A DNA stretch of 64,000 nucleotides, from assembly GCA_964017065.1 (NCBI GenBank), contig OZ024784.1, positions 13,621,152 to 13,685,151 of the forward strand. The letters are read 5' to 3'. Below the pieces are notes generated by a model, which saw only the letters and a program-made list of their open reading frames with translations, was not told the origin of the DNA and searched no databases. Position 1 is the stretch's first letter; every line of letters starts with the position of its first letter. This document shows, one piece after another, positions 32,522 through 42,539 of this stretch. A program made the translations under genes and the position numbers. Source of the DNA: Haliclona indistincta (Eukaryota > Porifera > Demospongiae > Haplosclerida > Chalinidae).

Positions 32522-32740
32522 GTAGCCTCGTCCCCAGGCCCCGCCTCCCAAAAGGAGAGGGCCTGGTACACATTGTATGCGCATGCGTTAATTATGTCCA
32601 AATAAGGCATGATTTTCACCGAATCTGTTGAATTTGCCGAATCATGCCATTCAATTGATCATGCCATATTTGGACATAATTAACGCATGCGCATGCAATG
32701 TGTACCAGGCTCTATATCGAGAGCCTGGGGACGAGGCTAC
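32522..32740. mobile_element. hAT-like MITE (219 bp) with 8-bp target duplication
   Basis: A nearly full-length palindrome. GTAGCCTCGTCCCCAGGC at 32522 is mirrored at 32723-32740, and an inner block of about 50 bp (32561-32611) is mirrored at 32658-32710, around a loop of about 46 bp. A perfect 8-bp duplication ATAATCAC flanks it (32514-32521 and 32741-32748). The 8-bp duplication suggests hAT-type mobilisation. It ends 71 bp before the ATG of the M13 first-exon copy. Confidence 0.85.
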
Positions 32741-32811
32741 ATAATCACGTACACATGATTCCGGATTGATAAGACTACTTTTACTGCTAGTAATTTACTT
32801 GCAGTGACAAG

Positions 32812-33319
32812 ATGAATCGTGGAGAATCAACGGAGACTGAGCCACTCATTGTTGGTGGCACTAAAAAATCTACAGGGCGACGCAATGCTCTTGCTGCTGC
32901 GCTGGTTTGTTGTGTTCTGCTGATTATTGTGGTAGTTGCTGGAACTATTGGTGCCACTGTTATCCACCTCCGTCAACTGGCGCATGCAGATCTCGCTGAA
33001 GCCGTTCGTAAAAACATGGACGAATCTGCTAGTCCATGTGACGATTTTTTCCAGTACAGCTGTGGCGGCTGGCTCACCGATAACCCGCTTGGATTAGCGG
33101 GTCGGAACGATCGTTTTGTGCAAGTCACATTGGATAACTTGAAATCGCTCAGTAGTTTGATAGAAGGAAATGTCGATAGCAGTGTACCTGCAGTGCAGTT
33201 AGCTAGAAAGTTCTACTACTCGTGCAAGAACACTGATGCAATCAATGCAAGAGGAGTTCAACCACTGCTTGACCTGGTCAAACTAACTGGAGGATGGGAT
33301 GCAATCTCTGTTAGTAATT
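32812..33319 (+). pseudogene. Stranded first exon of an M13 protease copy
   Basis: This encodes 169 residues starting MNRGESTETEPLIVGG, with the signal-anchor helix and the start of the M13 N-terminal domain. It is about 90% identical to the gene at 23443 from residue 57 on, but has a diverged cytoplasmic/stalk part (about 20 stalk residues are absent). It ends at the same donor (AGTAATT|GTGAGT). None of exons 2-12 is found in the 1.9 kb before the gap. The 3' exons at 35528 are reached only through GRK intron sequence, so this is probably a dead fragment. Read-through without splicing would give a 174-residue membrane-anchored stub. Confidence 0.75.
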
Positions 33320-34584
33320 GTGAGTCATGTCTCTAAAAGTTGACACTGATAATTATCGTAGAGATAATCTAAATTTGTAGACCGGGTGTAGGCTGTTCTA
33401 AATTTGTGCAAACAGTTATTAGTACAGGCAATTTATGGAAAAAAATGGGTCAACCTCTGACTAATTGCAACACAAACATTTTCAACTGTTTTCTACACAG
33501 AAAAATGTCCTCTATAACATACTAAAAGTCCTAAGGAATCCCATGAGGGGAAGTGTCAAAAATTGTATGCTTTTAAACCAACATAATTAATAATTCATGA
33601 GTTGAGTATTTTGACATAATCTCTGTTTTTTTATTACTATAAGCGTCCTAGAACTTTTTAAACATTCAAATGGTCAAGTAAAAAGTATTTCTTTGATTAT
33701 TATTGAAAAAAATACAATCATGTGTAATTGTGAAAAAGTCCTTTGTCTACTGTGTAGCTTGTGTATGTGTGTACTAAGTTGGTGTTAACTGTCTTTGGCT
33801 ATTTGTGTAGTTTAGTGTTATTGTATCTTGGTCTTTAGTGGTGTCTCTGTTAGTTTTGTATCACTGATTGGTCTGTTTGTGAGTTTTGTATCTTGATTTG
33901 TCTGAGTTGTTAGTAGTCTAGGCCCTGCATGACTAAGATTTGTATACATTTAATTTAGGAGAGGATAACTCAACTGTTTTAGGGTAATTTGACCCCAAGG
34001 AATAAGATGTGATCAATTATGTCTATCCACTGCGAAATACTCGAAAATGACCATGCCCTTTTTATTGGCAGCTGTGTCACTAACAATAATTCCTTTATCT
34101 TCTCAATAATTTTTAGTAACATACTTTCTGGCAACTGTTCGAAGGTAATATGACCCTAAGGAATGTATTGGGATGTGTGCCAAAACCAATATTCACTGCA
34201 AAAGAAAACAAAATGGCTACCCAAAGTTCTCTATTTAAAGAGTTTAATATTTTAAGATTCTGATGGTTTGAAAGCAGTACTAGTACAGGTATTACCAACA
34301 GCAGTACAAGTACAGGTATTACCAACAGCAGTACAAGTACAGGTATTACCAACAAGACACAATATTAACTTGAGGAGTCACTTAAATATAAACTTGGGCA
34401 GTATTTACTATTAAATTAATGATAGGGTTTTTGCAGGATTCACCTCGATCTTTATACTAGCAGCATTTGCAACACTTTATTCCAGCTACCCTGCAGCGAC
34501 ATATCCATTCTTGTGGGCACATTTACCACATTTACAAGGATCAGGAAGGTCTTCAGGCTGGGGGTAACAATACCAGGAACTATT
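33320..34584. other. Gene-free stretch with small tandem repeat
   Basis: No exon of the M13 gene or any other family is recognisable. The only structure is a 27-bp tandem repeat of about three copies at 34275-34352 (AGTACAAGTACAGGTATTACC AACAGC, written with a break), which produces a spurious V-I-P-V-L-V-L-L-L repeat on the minus strand. Confidence 0.7.
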
Positions 34585-35185
34585 ACATTTTCAGTCTTGT
34601 TTTTTCACAAAAGTGAAACCATACGACTCAGCGTTCATTTCTAAACTGGCATCTGCTTGTATCCATAGCTGTTGCTAATACTATGCCCCATATGCTTTCT
34701 TGCATTAGCTGACGTGCAGGCTGGGAATTTTCTCAAAGCCCATTTTGAGGGAATTGTCAGCAAGACGCAAGTCATCAAATTTTTTCAAGTCTGTTGTTGG
34801 CTTGAGACACCTTACTAGAAAATTTTATACCATCTGTATCATACTCTCTGTCAACTCTTGAGTTGTTAAAGTTGTGTAGCAATCTTGCTAGTTGTATCAC
34901 ATCCAGTCAGAGCATGGAGTGCAGAGAGACACCTTGCAAGCCTGTCCCCAGTGCTGTAGTAAGGTGTCTCAAGCCAACAAAAGACTTGGACTTGTGTCTT
35001 GCTGCTTTTAATAACAATTCCCTCAAAATGGACTTTGGGAAATTTCCGACCTGCACGTCAGCCAATGCAAGAAAGCATATGGGGCATATTATCAGCAACA
35101 GCTATGGATACAAGCAGATGCCAGTTTAGAAATGAACGCTGAGTCGTATGGTTTCACTTTTGTGAAAAAACAAGACTGAAAATGT
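34585..35185. repeat. Large inverted repeat abutting the assembly gap
   Basis: Left arm about 34585-34820 and right arm about 34955-35185 are imperfect reverse complements (about 230 bp each, around a loop of about 135 bp). The right arm stops exactly where the N run begins, so the repeat may continue into the gap; the left arm's outward flank (34440-34584) has no visible partner. It may be a foldback transposon or a palindrome that broke the assembly. Confidence 0.75.
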
Positions 35186-35385
35186 NNNNNNNNNNNNNNN
35201 NNNNNNNNNNNNNNNNNNNNNNNNNNNNNNNNNNNNNNNNNNNNNNNNNNNNNNNNNNNNNNNNNNNNNNNNNNNNNNNNNNNNNNNNNNNNNNNNNNNN
35301 NNNNNNNNNNNNNNNNNNNNNNNNNNNNNNNNNNNNNNNNNNNNNNNNNNNNNNNNNNNNNNNNNNNNNNNNNNNNNNNNNNNNN
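35186..35385. other. Assembly gap of exactly 200 N
   Basis: A round-number N run, so its true length is unknown. On its right the sequence is the 3' part of GRK intron 1, which in the two other copies follows an NLR and a GRK first exon. A further NLR plus GRK exon 1 may therefore be hidden or collapsed here. Frames crossing the gap are meaningless. Confidence 0.98.
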
Positions 35386-35527
35386 GTCATGTCTTGTCTT
35401 TTCTTCTTGCTTGTGTGACATCACAGTCGCATAGCTCATATTCCTCCTCCTCTTGATGTGGGCTGGTGTTGTGATAATATGCCGTCTTTATTCACTTCTC
35501 TGATGACTTGCTATAGTGTTCCAATGT

Positions 35528-35939
35528 AATGGTGGTCTCAAAACAGCATTCCAGGTACACAGCATTCATTTACGCTTACAAATTAGCAAAAAGTATTGTG
35601 AAATTTTTCCATCAACCTCACTCCTGACCAACTGTTCTTTGTAGCATTTGCACAGGTTAGTATTTAGATGAATAATTCATCCAGCTTGTCGTATACTGTT
35701 TTAATGGTCTATAGTTGTGGTGTTCCAGCTATAGTGATTCTGGTGCTAAAACAGCACTGGAAGATGTTCACAGTCCAGATCCAATAAGGTCAGTCTCCGC
35801 TATACTAGTAACTGACATGCACAGATGTTGCTTTTTGCAGAGTTCTGGAACTCTGTCTAATAATGAAGACTTTGCTAGAGCCTTCAACTGTCCTTCTAAT
35901 ACAACCTACAATCCATCACATAAATGTGACATGTGGTGA
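35528..35939 (+). pseudogene. M13 protease 3'-end fragment A (exons 13-16)
   Basis: Part of exon 13 from AATGGTGGTC (35528-35554), the second half of exon 14 (about 35610-35655; its acceptor and first half are deleted), exon 15 (35715-35788) and exon 16 (35841-35939) with the CDMW ending. Exon 16 has lost one G (TCTGG-AACT), shifting frame. There are no upstream catalytic exons, so it is nonfunctional. It is fused upstream to GRK intron 1 sequence. Confidence 0.85.
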
Positions 35940-36294
35940 TGAAGACAACTGGAGATGCTGATGAATTGCATAAACACTCGTTTAGTTATACTGCTCATTA
36001 TTGTGAATACGTATAGAATGCTAATAATTGCCAGATAATTGCTATTGATTTTGTGATTTGTAGGGATTTTATGAAAAACTCAAATTTATTTATCCGCAAA
36101 AATTTCTTCCGAAATAATGTATGACAAAAAACAGTCATGAGTTAAAAAGTTGTGATTTGGTTAAAGGAAAGGCTTATGTACATTCATGAACGTTTGGGCA
36201 TAATATTCTACCAGTAAAAGAATTTGGCTCGAAACTCATTTTTACTTATTTTTTCCTGAATACTATTAATTTTTGTTTATGCTTCTCACAAATT

Positions 36295-37030
36295 TCAAAA
36301 GAAGTGGAGGCACATTCGGCTATGATGAAGCTGAGCTATAGTAGCAATCATTGAGAAACGGTTCGAATGGGAGTGAACAATGCTGTGAGGTGCTTCAGAA
36401 TAATATGAATCCCATAGAAGCTCTTTTCTACTAATGACCAGCGATTCACCTGCTTCTAACAGGAGCTTATTGAGCCAGCATCTCGATGGGCTCCTGCTTC
36501 TAATCAGCTCACTGTAGGTTTCCCTATATGTACTGAAGGCGTGGCTGCTTCGCATCTCAGATCAGATCAAAGAACAGTGCCAGTTTAACAGTACTCTATG
36601 ACTTCTATCATTGTTCATCCATGTAAAGTTATGGTTCATCAAGCTAGGCAGGATGTACAGTATAAATTCATGTGAATTTTGCAATGTCATTATCACTGAT
36701 GTAAAGTTCAAAAAATCCATTATAAACGAAAGATATTGAGGAATAAAGTCTGTTTGCTATTTTGTTAAGTGTCGTTACAGCTGACTCAATGGTGTGATAA
36801 TTGAGCTGGGACTTAAAAAATAAAAAGATATACAACGTTGGGATGGTTGGAACAAACCAGTTATTACGTTAAAATCATGACTATAGAAATGAAAAAAAAT
36901 TGCACATGTTTGGACTGTTTTGAAAATGTATTATAAAATTATTTAGACAGCGTCAAGAACAGTCTACGTGGGTCGGTAAACAGATGATTAATGCAGAAGA
37001 GTCATCCAGTAGTTGACTGTCAGCAATATT
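36295..37030 (-). pseudogene. Degenerate NLR relic A
   Basis: The minus-strand frame 36295-36555 carries Y-R-E-T-Y-S-E-L-I and L-L-E-A-G-E-S-L-V-I-S-R ... S-Y-Y-S-E-A-P-H, clearly the end of the Death domain of the adjacent NLR family. About 36690-37010 resembles the later region (H-T-I-E-S-A-V ... C-F-E-L, tested in the sister copy 42859-43119). The NACHT domain between them is deleted. This older, diverged member lies just downstream of each NLR copy and was duplicated along with it. Confidence 0.7.
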
Positions 37031-37141
37031 ATAGAAATTAAAATACATTGTAAAAAAAATCAAAAGTGTGGGACGATGCTACCAAAAATAAGGCAGTAAA
37101 AATAATTATTGTTGCATTAATGTCGCGAATTTGTATACACA

Positions 37142-39802
37142 CTATGTTCTGCCAGTGATCAAGGACTTTGGCAGAGACATGATTTTTCTGTATCCCATGT
37201 TAACTTGTTCGGTATGTTTACTATCGGAATATAGCATTAGAGAAAATCCACGACGTTCAGAAAAAATTTTCAGAACTGTTGTCAATTCTCTATTAGTGTC
37301 GTGGCTAGTAACAAGATGTTCCAGTTGTGAGATTGATTCAGGTGCTGTGATTGTCTCAATAAACTTGCTAAGTGATTCAAAACTGTAGTATGAGTTCTTA
37401 AAACATATATTCAAATGTTTGAGAGCAGTATTTGATTGCAATATTGGACCCATCTCCAGGAGTTGGTGGTCTCTTATCGTATCACAAACACCCAGAGTAT
37501 TAATATTTTTATATGTAACAGCCGTCAAAAGAAGAGGAACACACTCCAATAGCTTTATATTCCCACCAAGATCAACCTCTTGCAAATATCTTCCATTGTA
37601 AATAAGAAGAATCAAGTGATAAACATGTCTGCTAGTCATGGTCAGATTAAAACAATCACCAAACAGACAAATCCTATAAATTTTGGAGTTGGGTAAAGCT
37701 TTAATTAACAATTCTAAACTTGAAAATTGAAATTGCGCAACTAAACTAAGTGCAATTAAATTCACATTTTTCATTGTCATCACTTTAGTCAAACTCTGAA
37801 AACCTTTATAAGTAAGTTCACCATCACCTAAGAACAGTTCAAAATATCCATTTAAATTTGAGGAATGAAGAATATTTGCCCTTTTGAAAAGAGTAGTTAC
37901 AGCTGATTCAATGCTGTGATCATTAAGACGGCAATTTTGAAAATCAAAGCGCACACTTTTAGGATAGGATTTTCTGGCAATGTCCAATATGAAATACCAT
38001 ACTACATTAAGGTCATGACTAGAAAGATGATAGTACTCAAAACATACTTGCACATATGTGCTTTGACAACTGAATTTACAGAGTATTTCGTCATGTTTGG
38101 CTTCATAAAGACAGTGTAAATATGTCAAGAATAGTCTACGTGGGTCAGTAGGAGCAGAATGCAGATGATCTAATGCAGAAGAGTCAGGTGGATTCATTCC
38201 TATTCGGCACAAAAACTTGCAAACCTTATCATTCTCAAGCTTTGTTATACCAGCATAGAAGCGGAGCACTAGTGATGTTGGGTTACTGGTCATTATACGT
38301 ATGAAGTCTCTCAACTGTTCCTTTGGACTCAGCTGGCTCATCCTCACAGCACACAGGAAGTCTTGAACTGATGAGTGGAGGAACCCATAGTGAGGGTTAT
38401 AGCCACACCAGGTCAGCTGCTGATGTACCTTCATTAGACCCAGGGTCTCCTGCAGGTCCTGTAGACCTGCTATATTGAGATCCTCATAAGAAATTAGCTT
38501 ATTACTCTGAGAGGCAACTTTACCACTGAATGTAGAATGGTAGGCTACTAGACAAAGATTATCAAATGCCTGTTTCTGTTTTGGTGGAAGGTCTGAAAAG
38601 TAGCGAAGGAAAAGCCGACGACATTTCTGACCTGATTTGGTCACAAGATGGCGTAGAAGAAGATTAAGAATAAAGCAGTTGAACAGCTCTGTCTGAGTAG
38701 TGGGAAAACCTGTTTGAATGGTCAGGAACAGGTGCAGTAAGATGGCTGCATTGATGGGTAGAGTGCACAAGCCACGAGCGTGATGGTTGTCATTGAGAGC
38801 TGTTATGAAGACAGAAGGATCCTTGCCTTGCTGTGTCAGATACTGACTAGCATAAGTATCAACACTCTCAGATGAGAAGCCAGTGATCTCAACAATGGTG
38901 GTGACTAGTGGCTGTAGGGAGGGAGAAGCTATCGGACGAGTGGTGACAATAAACGAGCAATGTGGTAGTGCTAATCTTGGCTGACTGCCCTTGAGAAGAT
39001 CATGGATAATAGACGATGTATGCGTCTCTTCAGGCAAATCCTCCCAACCATCTAATATAAAGCAACATCCTTTACCTCCTCGCTCCACTATGTGGTCAGC
39101 TACTGCTCTGCGTATCTCGACAGATGAAGGATGAGGGATAATATCCTCTAAAGATCTGGCTGACCACAAGGTAGGATCAGCCAGGGTAAGATGGATGAGG
39201 AGATCCACATTACGGAGCAGTTCATCCTCCACCCACTGCTGGCAGACATGCCTCATTAGAGTGGTCTTGCCAGAACCTGCTGTGCCTTCAAGCATCACTT
39301 TTGCCTTTTTATCTTCAAGGATATCAAGTACAGTCCGAGTTGTTGTCCCATCTGTATTTTTCACAACAAATTCTGGTTTAACAAAAGGAGCATCTAATAG
39401 TCGTGGCCAGTCTTCTTTATCTATGACTCCAGTAGAAGCTGAACTACTGTAGCAATCCTTGAGGTACTTTCGGAATGAATTCACATTGTTTTGAGGTGCT
39501 TCAGAATATGAATCCTGTAAGAGTTCTCTTACTCTACTAACGAGAAATGATTCGCCTGCTTCTTCTAACACTCTCATTAGTTCACGGTAGGTTGCCCTAT
39601 CTCCTTGCTTCCTGACCCACTTCCAGAGCATTTTACGTTTCTGTACCTTGTACTGGTGGGAATGATTGCCACGTATTTCTTGCTCCTCTGCATCGGTAAG
39701 ACCGAAATATGGTGCCAGCTCTTCCCAGTTTTCAATGTATTCAGAGAACTTTGCAATGTGAGCGGAAGAGCATCGTTCTTCATGTTTTTCTTCGACGGCC
39801 AT
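37142..39802 (-). CDS. Intronless Death-NACHT NLR, intact (copy 2)
   Basis: A single-exon frame of 886 aa. Death-fold domain about residues 10-95 (W-E-E-L-A-P-Y-F-G-L ... R-E-L-M-R-V-L-E-E-A-G). NACHT about 165-330, with Walker A GTAGSGKTT at 173-181 and Walker B CCFILDGWED at 246-255. A helical/winged-helix region follows to about 560, then a leucine-rich C-terminal part with irregular LRR-like repeats (L-x-x-L-x-L-G-G-N). NLRs of this layout are cytoplasmic sensors expected to oligomerise through NACHT and signal through Death; the ligand is unknown. The start codon is matched by the identical N-terminus of copy 3. Its 5' end faces a GRK exon 1 copy 394 bp away. It is the only NLR here without a disabling lesion. 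Confidence 0.92.
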   Translation of the reverse strand: MAVEEKHEERCSSAHIAKFSEYIENWEELAPYFGLTDAEEQEIRGNHSHQYKVQKRKMLWKWVRKQGDRATYRELMRVLEEAGESFLVSRVRELLQDSYSEAPQNNVNSFRKYLKDCYSSSASTGVIDKEDWPRLLDAPFVKPEFVVKNTDGTTTRTVLDILEDKKAKVMLEGTAGSGKTTLMRHVCQQWVEDELLRNVDLLIHLTLADPTLWSARSLEDIIPHPSSVEIRRAVADHIVERGGKGCCFILDGWEDLPEETHTSSIIHDLLKGSQPRLALPHCSFIVTTRPIASPSLQPLVTTIVEITGFSSESVDTYASQYLTQQGKDPSVFITALNDNHHARGLCTLPINAAILLHLFLTIQTGFPTTQTELFNCFILNLLLRHLVTKSGQKCRRLFLRYFSDLPPKQKQAFDNLCLVAYHSTFSGKVASQSNKLISYEDLNIAGLQDLQETLGLMKVHQQLTWCGYNPHYGFLHSSVQDFLCAVRMSQLSPKEQLRDFIRIMTSNPTSLVLRFYAGITKLENDKVCKFLCRIGMNPPDSSALDHLHSAPTDPRRLFLTYLHCLYEAKHDEILCKFSCQSTYVQVCFEYYHLSSHDLNVVWYFILDIARKSYPKSVRFDFQNCRLNDHSIESAVTTLFKRANILHSSNLNGYFELFLGDGELTYKGFQSLTKVMTMKNVNLIALSLVAQFQFSSLELLIKALPNSKIYRICLFGDCFNLTMTSRHVYHLILLIYNGRYLQEVDLGGNIKLLECVPLLLTAVTYKNINTLGVCDTIRDHQLLEMGPILQSNTALKHLNICFKNSYYSFESLSKFIETITAPESISQLEHLVTSHDTNRELTTVLKIFSERRGFSLMLYSDSKHTEQVNMGYRKIMSLPKSLITGRT

Positions 39803-40196
39803 TTTGCAGGTGTGGCAGGCGCTAATGGGTTAAAGTGTTTGTTCGGACCGGAAGTAAACCACTCTTTGTGTAGCTGGCAAGAGCAAAGCACGTCTACTAC
39901 TGAGCAGTCTGGCGTTCTCGACAAGTTTAGACGTTGACCATACTATAAGCCGAGGCTGAATAACCTCCACTGGAGGTGAAACTGTCAGATGAGTAAGCTG
40001 TGTCGTGTTGTGTATTGTCATGTGCTAGCCTAGGGCTGCTCTTAGATCTAGACTAGTCTTCAGCTTCTTCGATACAATTGTAGATAGAAAATTTGGTGCT
40101 TCCAGTGTATGTGTTGTTCTGTTTATCTGTCTCCCTTGTTCACATGCACAGTAACACATCTACCTTTATCCCTCCCTTCACTTCTCCCCCACAGCT
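39803..40196. promoter_or_regulatory. Head-to-head promoter of NLR copy 2 and GRK exon 1 copy A
   Basis: 394 bp separates the NLR start codon (minus) from the GRK-type ATG (plus). It contains an ETS consensus ACCGGAAGT at 39847-39855, 45 bp from the NLR ATG. CCCCCACAG right before the GRK ATG (40189-40194) looks like a splice acceptor, so GRK may also have an untranslated first exon here. The same 394-bp arrangement recurs at 46065-46458. Confidence 0.6.
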
Positions 40197-40248
40197 ATGG
40201 AACTAGAGAATATTGTTGCCAACACAGTGTACATCAAAGCCAGAGAAG
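40197..40248 (+). CDS. GRK first coding exon, duplicate copy A
   Basis: Codes MELENIVANTVYIKARE plus one base, ending at AAG|GTACTA, identical in protein to the exon at 46459. MELENIVANT is the hallmark N-terminus of GRK4/5/6 kinases, needed for receptor docking. Splicing to the exon at 48284 would give the same protein from a promoter 6.3 kb further upstream, with NLR copy 3 nested antisense in the intron. Whether it is used is unknown. Confidence 0.8.
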
Positions 40249-41170
40249 GTACTAGACACACACAACAGGCTATAGCATGTTTAGTAGCACTCGAGGTAAA
40301 CTCTGATTTCCTCAATACTAATACACACACTAGCTATTGACTCTACACATGCCTACCATAGCACCATTGTACTAGAACAGTGTTCTAGCACCACTTCCTG
40401 TCTCTCCTAGTGGAGTAATGTGTATAGATATTGTGCCATTACCGGCAGGCATTAACACGTGTGTTCCTTTGATGTACTGCACATAAGTGTCGTCAAGCAT
40501 CTAGTCATTGTTGGATGTCAGATCCATCATCATCTTGTGTATCAGCAGCTATTGTTTATATTGTCATGTGACGTAGTGGAAATCAATTTGACTTTGTGGT
40601 CTTCTGTTGTGTGTTATATAATTTTTACCACTTCATTTGTGAATGGACCGGGTGACAGATCATAGTGTTTGTGTACATATAATTTGCTGTTCTACTGCTA
40701 ATGGTGGTGTTTGATGCCTACTCTGTACCTAGCTGATCATTATTGGCTGTATGTTATAGTGTAAGCTGATTGTGGTCATATTCAGTGTCACAGCTCACTC
40801 AATCCTATTACTGCTCTGCTATAGACTAGTGTGTTAGTAGGTTATAGAGTATGTGTGAGAGCTTTGTGATAGCTAGTTCACACACTCCATTATATCATTG
40901 TGATCACATAGTTTGACTCGTCGTGAAGCACAACACGAATTTGAATTGAGGTTGCCGAGGTTTTGCTAAACTGAATGAATGTGGAGTATAATTGAATCTG
41001 TCTCTTTTGTTTCAATCACAAAATCTGCTGACTGTCATGTCTTGTCTTCTTGCTTGTGTGACATCACAGTCGCATAGCTCATACTCCTCCTCTTCTTGAT
41101 GTGGGCTGGTGTTGTGATAATATGCCGTCTTTATTCACTTCTCTGATGACTTGCTATAGTGTTCCAATGT
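40249..41170 (+). other. Duplicated GRK intron 1 sequence
   Basis: No gene. It is colinear with 46511-47410 (small indels only) and ends at the chimeric junction at 41170/41171, where it passes from CCAATGT into M13 exon 13 (AATGGTGGTC). Confidence 0.8.
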
Positions 41171-42162
41171 AATGGTGGTCTCAAAACAGCATTCCAGGTA
41201 CACAGCATTCATTTACGCTAATAAATTAGCAAAAAGAATTGTGAAATTTTTCCTTATCAGTACATGTTGCAAGCATTAAGTTTGTCCTTGCATAATTATT
41301 TTGGGAATATTATTTAACAGGCATACAAGAATGCTGCTAAAGTGAGGAATCAACCCAGACTTCAGTCTATCAACCTCACTCCTGACCAACTGTTCTTTGT
41401 AGCATTTGCACAGGTTAGTTAGTATTTAGATGAATAATTCATCCAGCTTGTCGTATACTGTTTTAATGGTCTATAGTTGTGGTGTTCCAGCTATAGTGAT
41501 TCTGGTGCTAAAACAGCACTGGAAGATGTTCACAGTCCAGATCCAATAAGGTCAGTCTCCGCTATACTAGTAACTGACATGCACAGATGTTGCTTTTTGC
41601 AGAGTTCTGGGAACTTTGTCTAACTAGGCACCAAAGGTGCTGATGCCTCGGTGGAATGCCACAATTTCACATTCACAGTAAAGTTAAACTAGTACTGCAG
41701 CTGTTGTACCTTTCTGTACAGCAATCACAATGCAGTATAACGCCTTCGAGAGAATTTCGCTGGACCTACCAAGCTGTTTTGTAGTACAAACGAACTCACT
41801 AGCTGTAAGGCAGTCAGCTGTAAACTGCTTTGTCTTTAGAGGAGTCCAGATAGCCGGGAACAGCCATCGAGGTAAGCATCTCACACCATAACTCACGAAC
41901 GGAGCTTTAGAACCAACAATTTATCAATACAGTTCCGAGCAAATAGCGATTTCTACCTGTGTTGCTGATATCAGCGCTTAGTTTTTAGCGTCCGATGCGC
42001 TATACTGGCAACGGACAGAATGACACACACACACACACAACACGACTACTGTATGCCTCGTGGCTCCGCCCACCGAGGCATAATAATGAAGACTTTGCTA
42101 GAGCCTTCAACTGTCCTTCTGATACAACCTACAATCGATCACATAAATGTGACATGTGGTGA
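41171..42162 (+). pseudogene. M13 protease 3'-end fragment B (exons 13-16), transposon-interrupted
   Basis: Exon 13 tail 41171-41197, complete exon 14 41321-41413, exon 15 41477-41550 and exon 16 split into 41603-41623 and 42081-42162 by an insertion. It keeps proper splice sites and the CDMW-TGA end, but lacks exons 1-12 including the HExxH exon. The exon-14 sequence is more complete than in fragment A, so fragment A lost it later. Confidence 0.87.
41624..42080. mobile_element. 457-bp TIR MITE in M13 exon 16 fragment
   Basis: It interrupts GTCTAA/TAATGAAG with TAA on both sides, the uninterrupted GTCTAATAATGAAG being present at 26753 and 35860. Terminal or sub-terminal inverted repeats TGCCTCGGTGG (41644-41654) and CCACCGAGGCA (42070-42080) are visible, with a second small palindrome GGCACCAAAGGTGC at the left end. 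It has no coding capacity. The superfamily is not assigned; a 3-bp TAA duplication would fit Harbinger/PIF-like elements. Confidence 0.75.
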
Positions 42163-42539
42163 TGAAGACAACTGGAGATGCTGATGAATTGCATAAACAC
42201 TCGTTTAGTTATACTGCTCATTATTGTGAATACGTATAGAATGCTAATAATTGCTATTGATTTTGTGATTTGTAGGGATTTTATGAAAAATTTATTTATC
42301 CGCAAAAATTTCTCCCGAAATAATGTATGACAAAAAACAGTCATGAGTTAAAAGTTGTGATTTGGTTGAAGGAAAAGGCTTATGTACATTCATGAACGTT
42401 TGGGCATAATATTCTACCAGTAAAAGAATTTGGCTCGAAACTCATTTTTACTTATTTTTTCCTGAATACTATTTGTTTATGCTTCTCACAAATTTCGAAA
42501 GAAGTGGAGGCACATTTGGCTATGTTGAAGCTGAGGTAT

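Noticed and set aside
33320..35185. Missing exons 2-12 of the second M13 gene
   Set aside because: I looked for the sequences of the full gene's exons (for example the HELTH exon) and found none. The 3' exons beyond the gap are joined to GRK intron sequence, so a continuous second gene is not supported.
35092..35439. ORFs spanning the N run
   Set aside because: The frame crosses 200 unknown bases and means nothing.
39577..39937. ORFs on both strands overlapping the 5' end of the NLR (again at 45839-46199)
   Set aside because: Shadows of the NLR coding sequence and its promoter; they are duplicated only because the NLR is.
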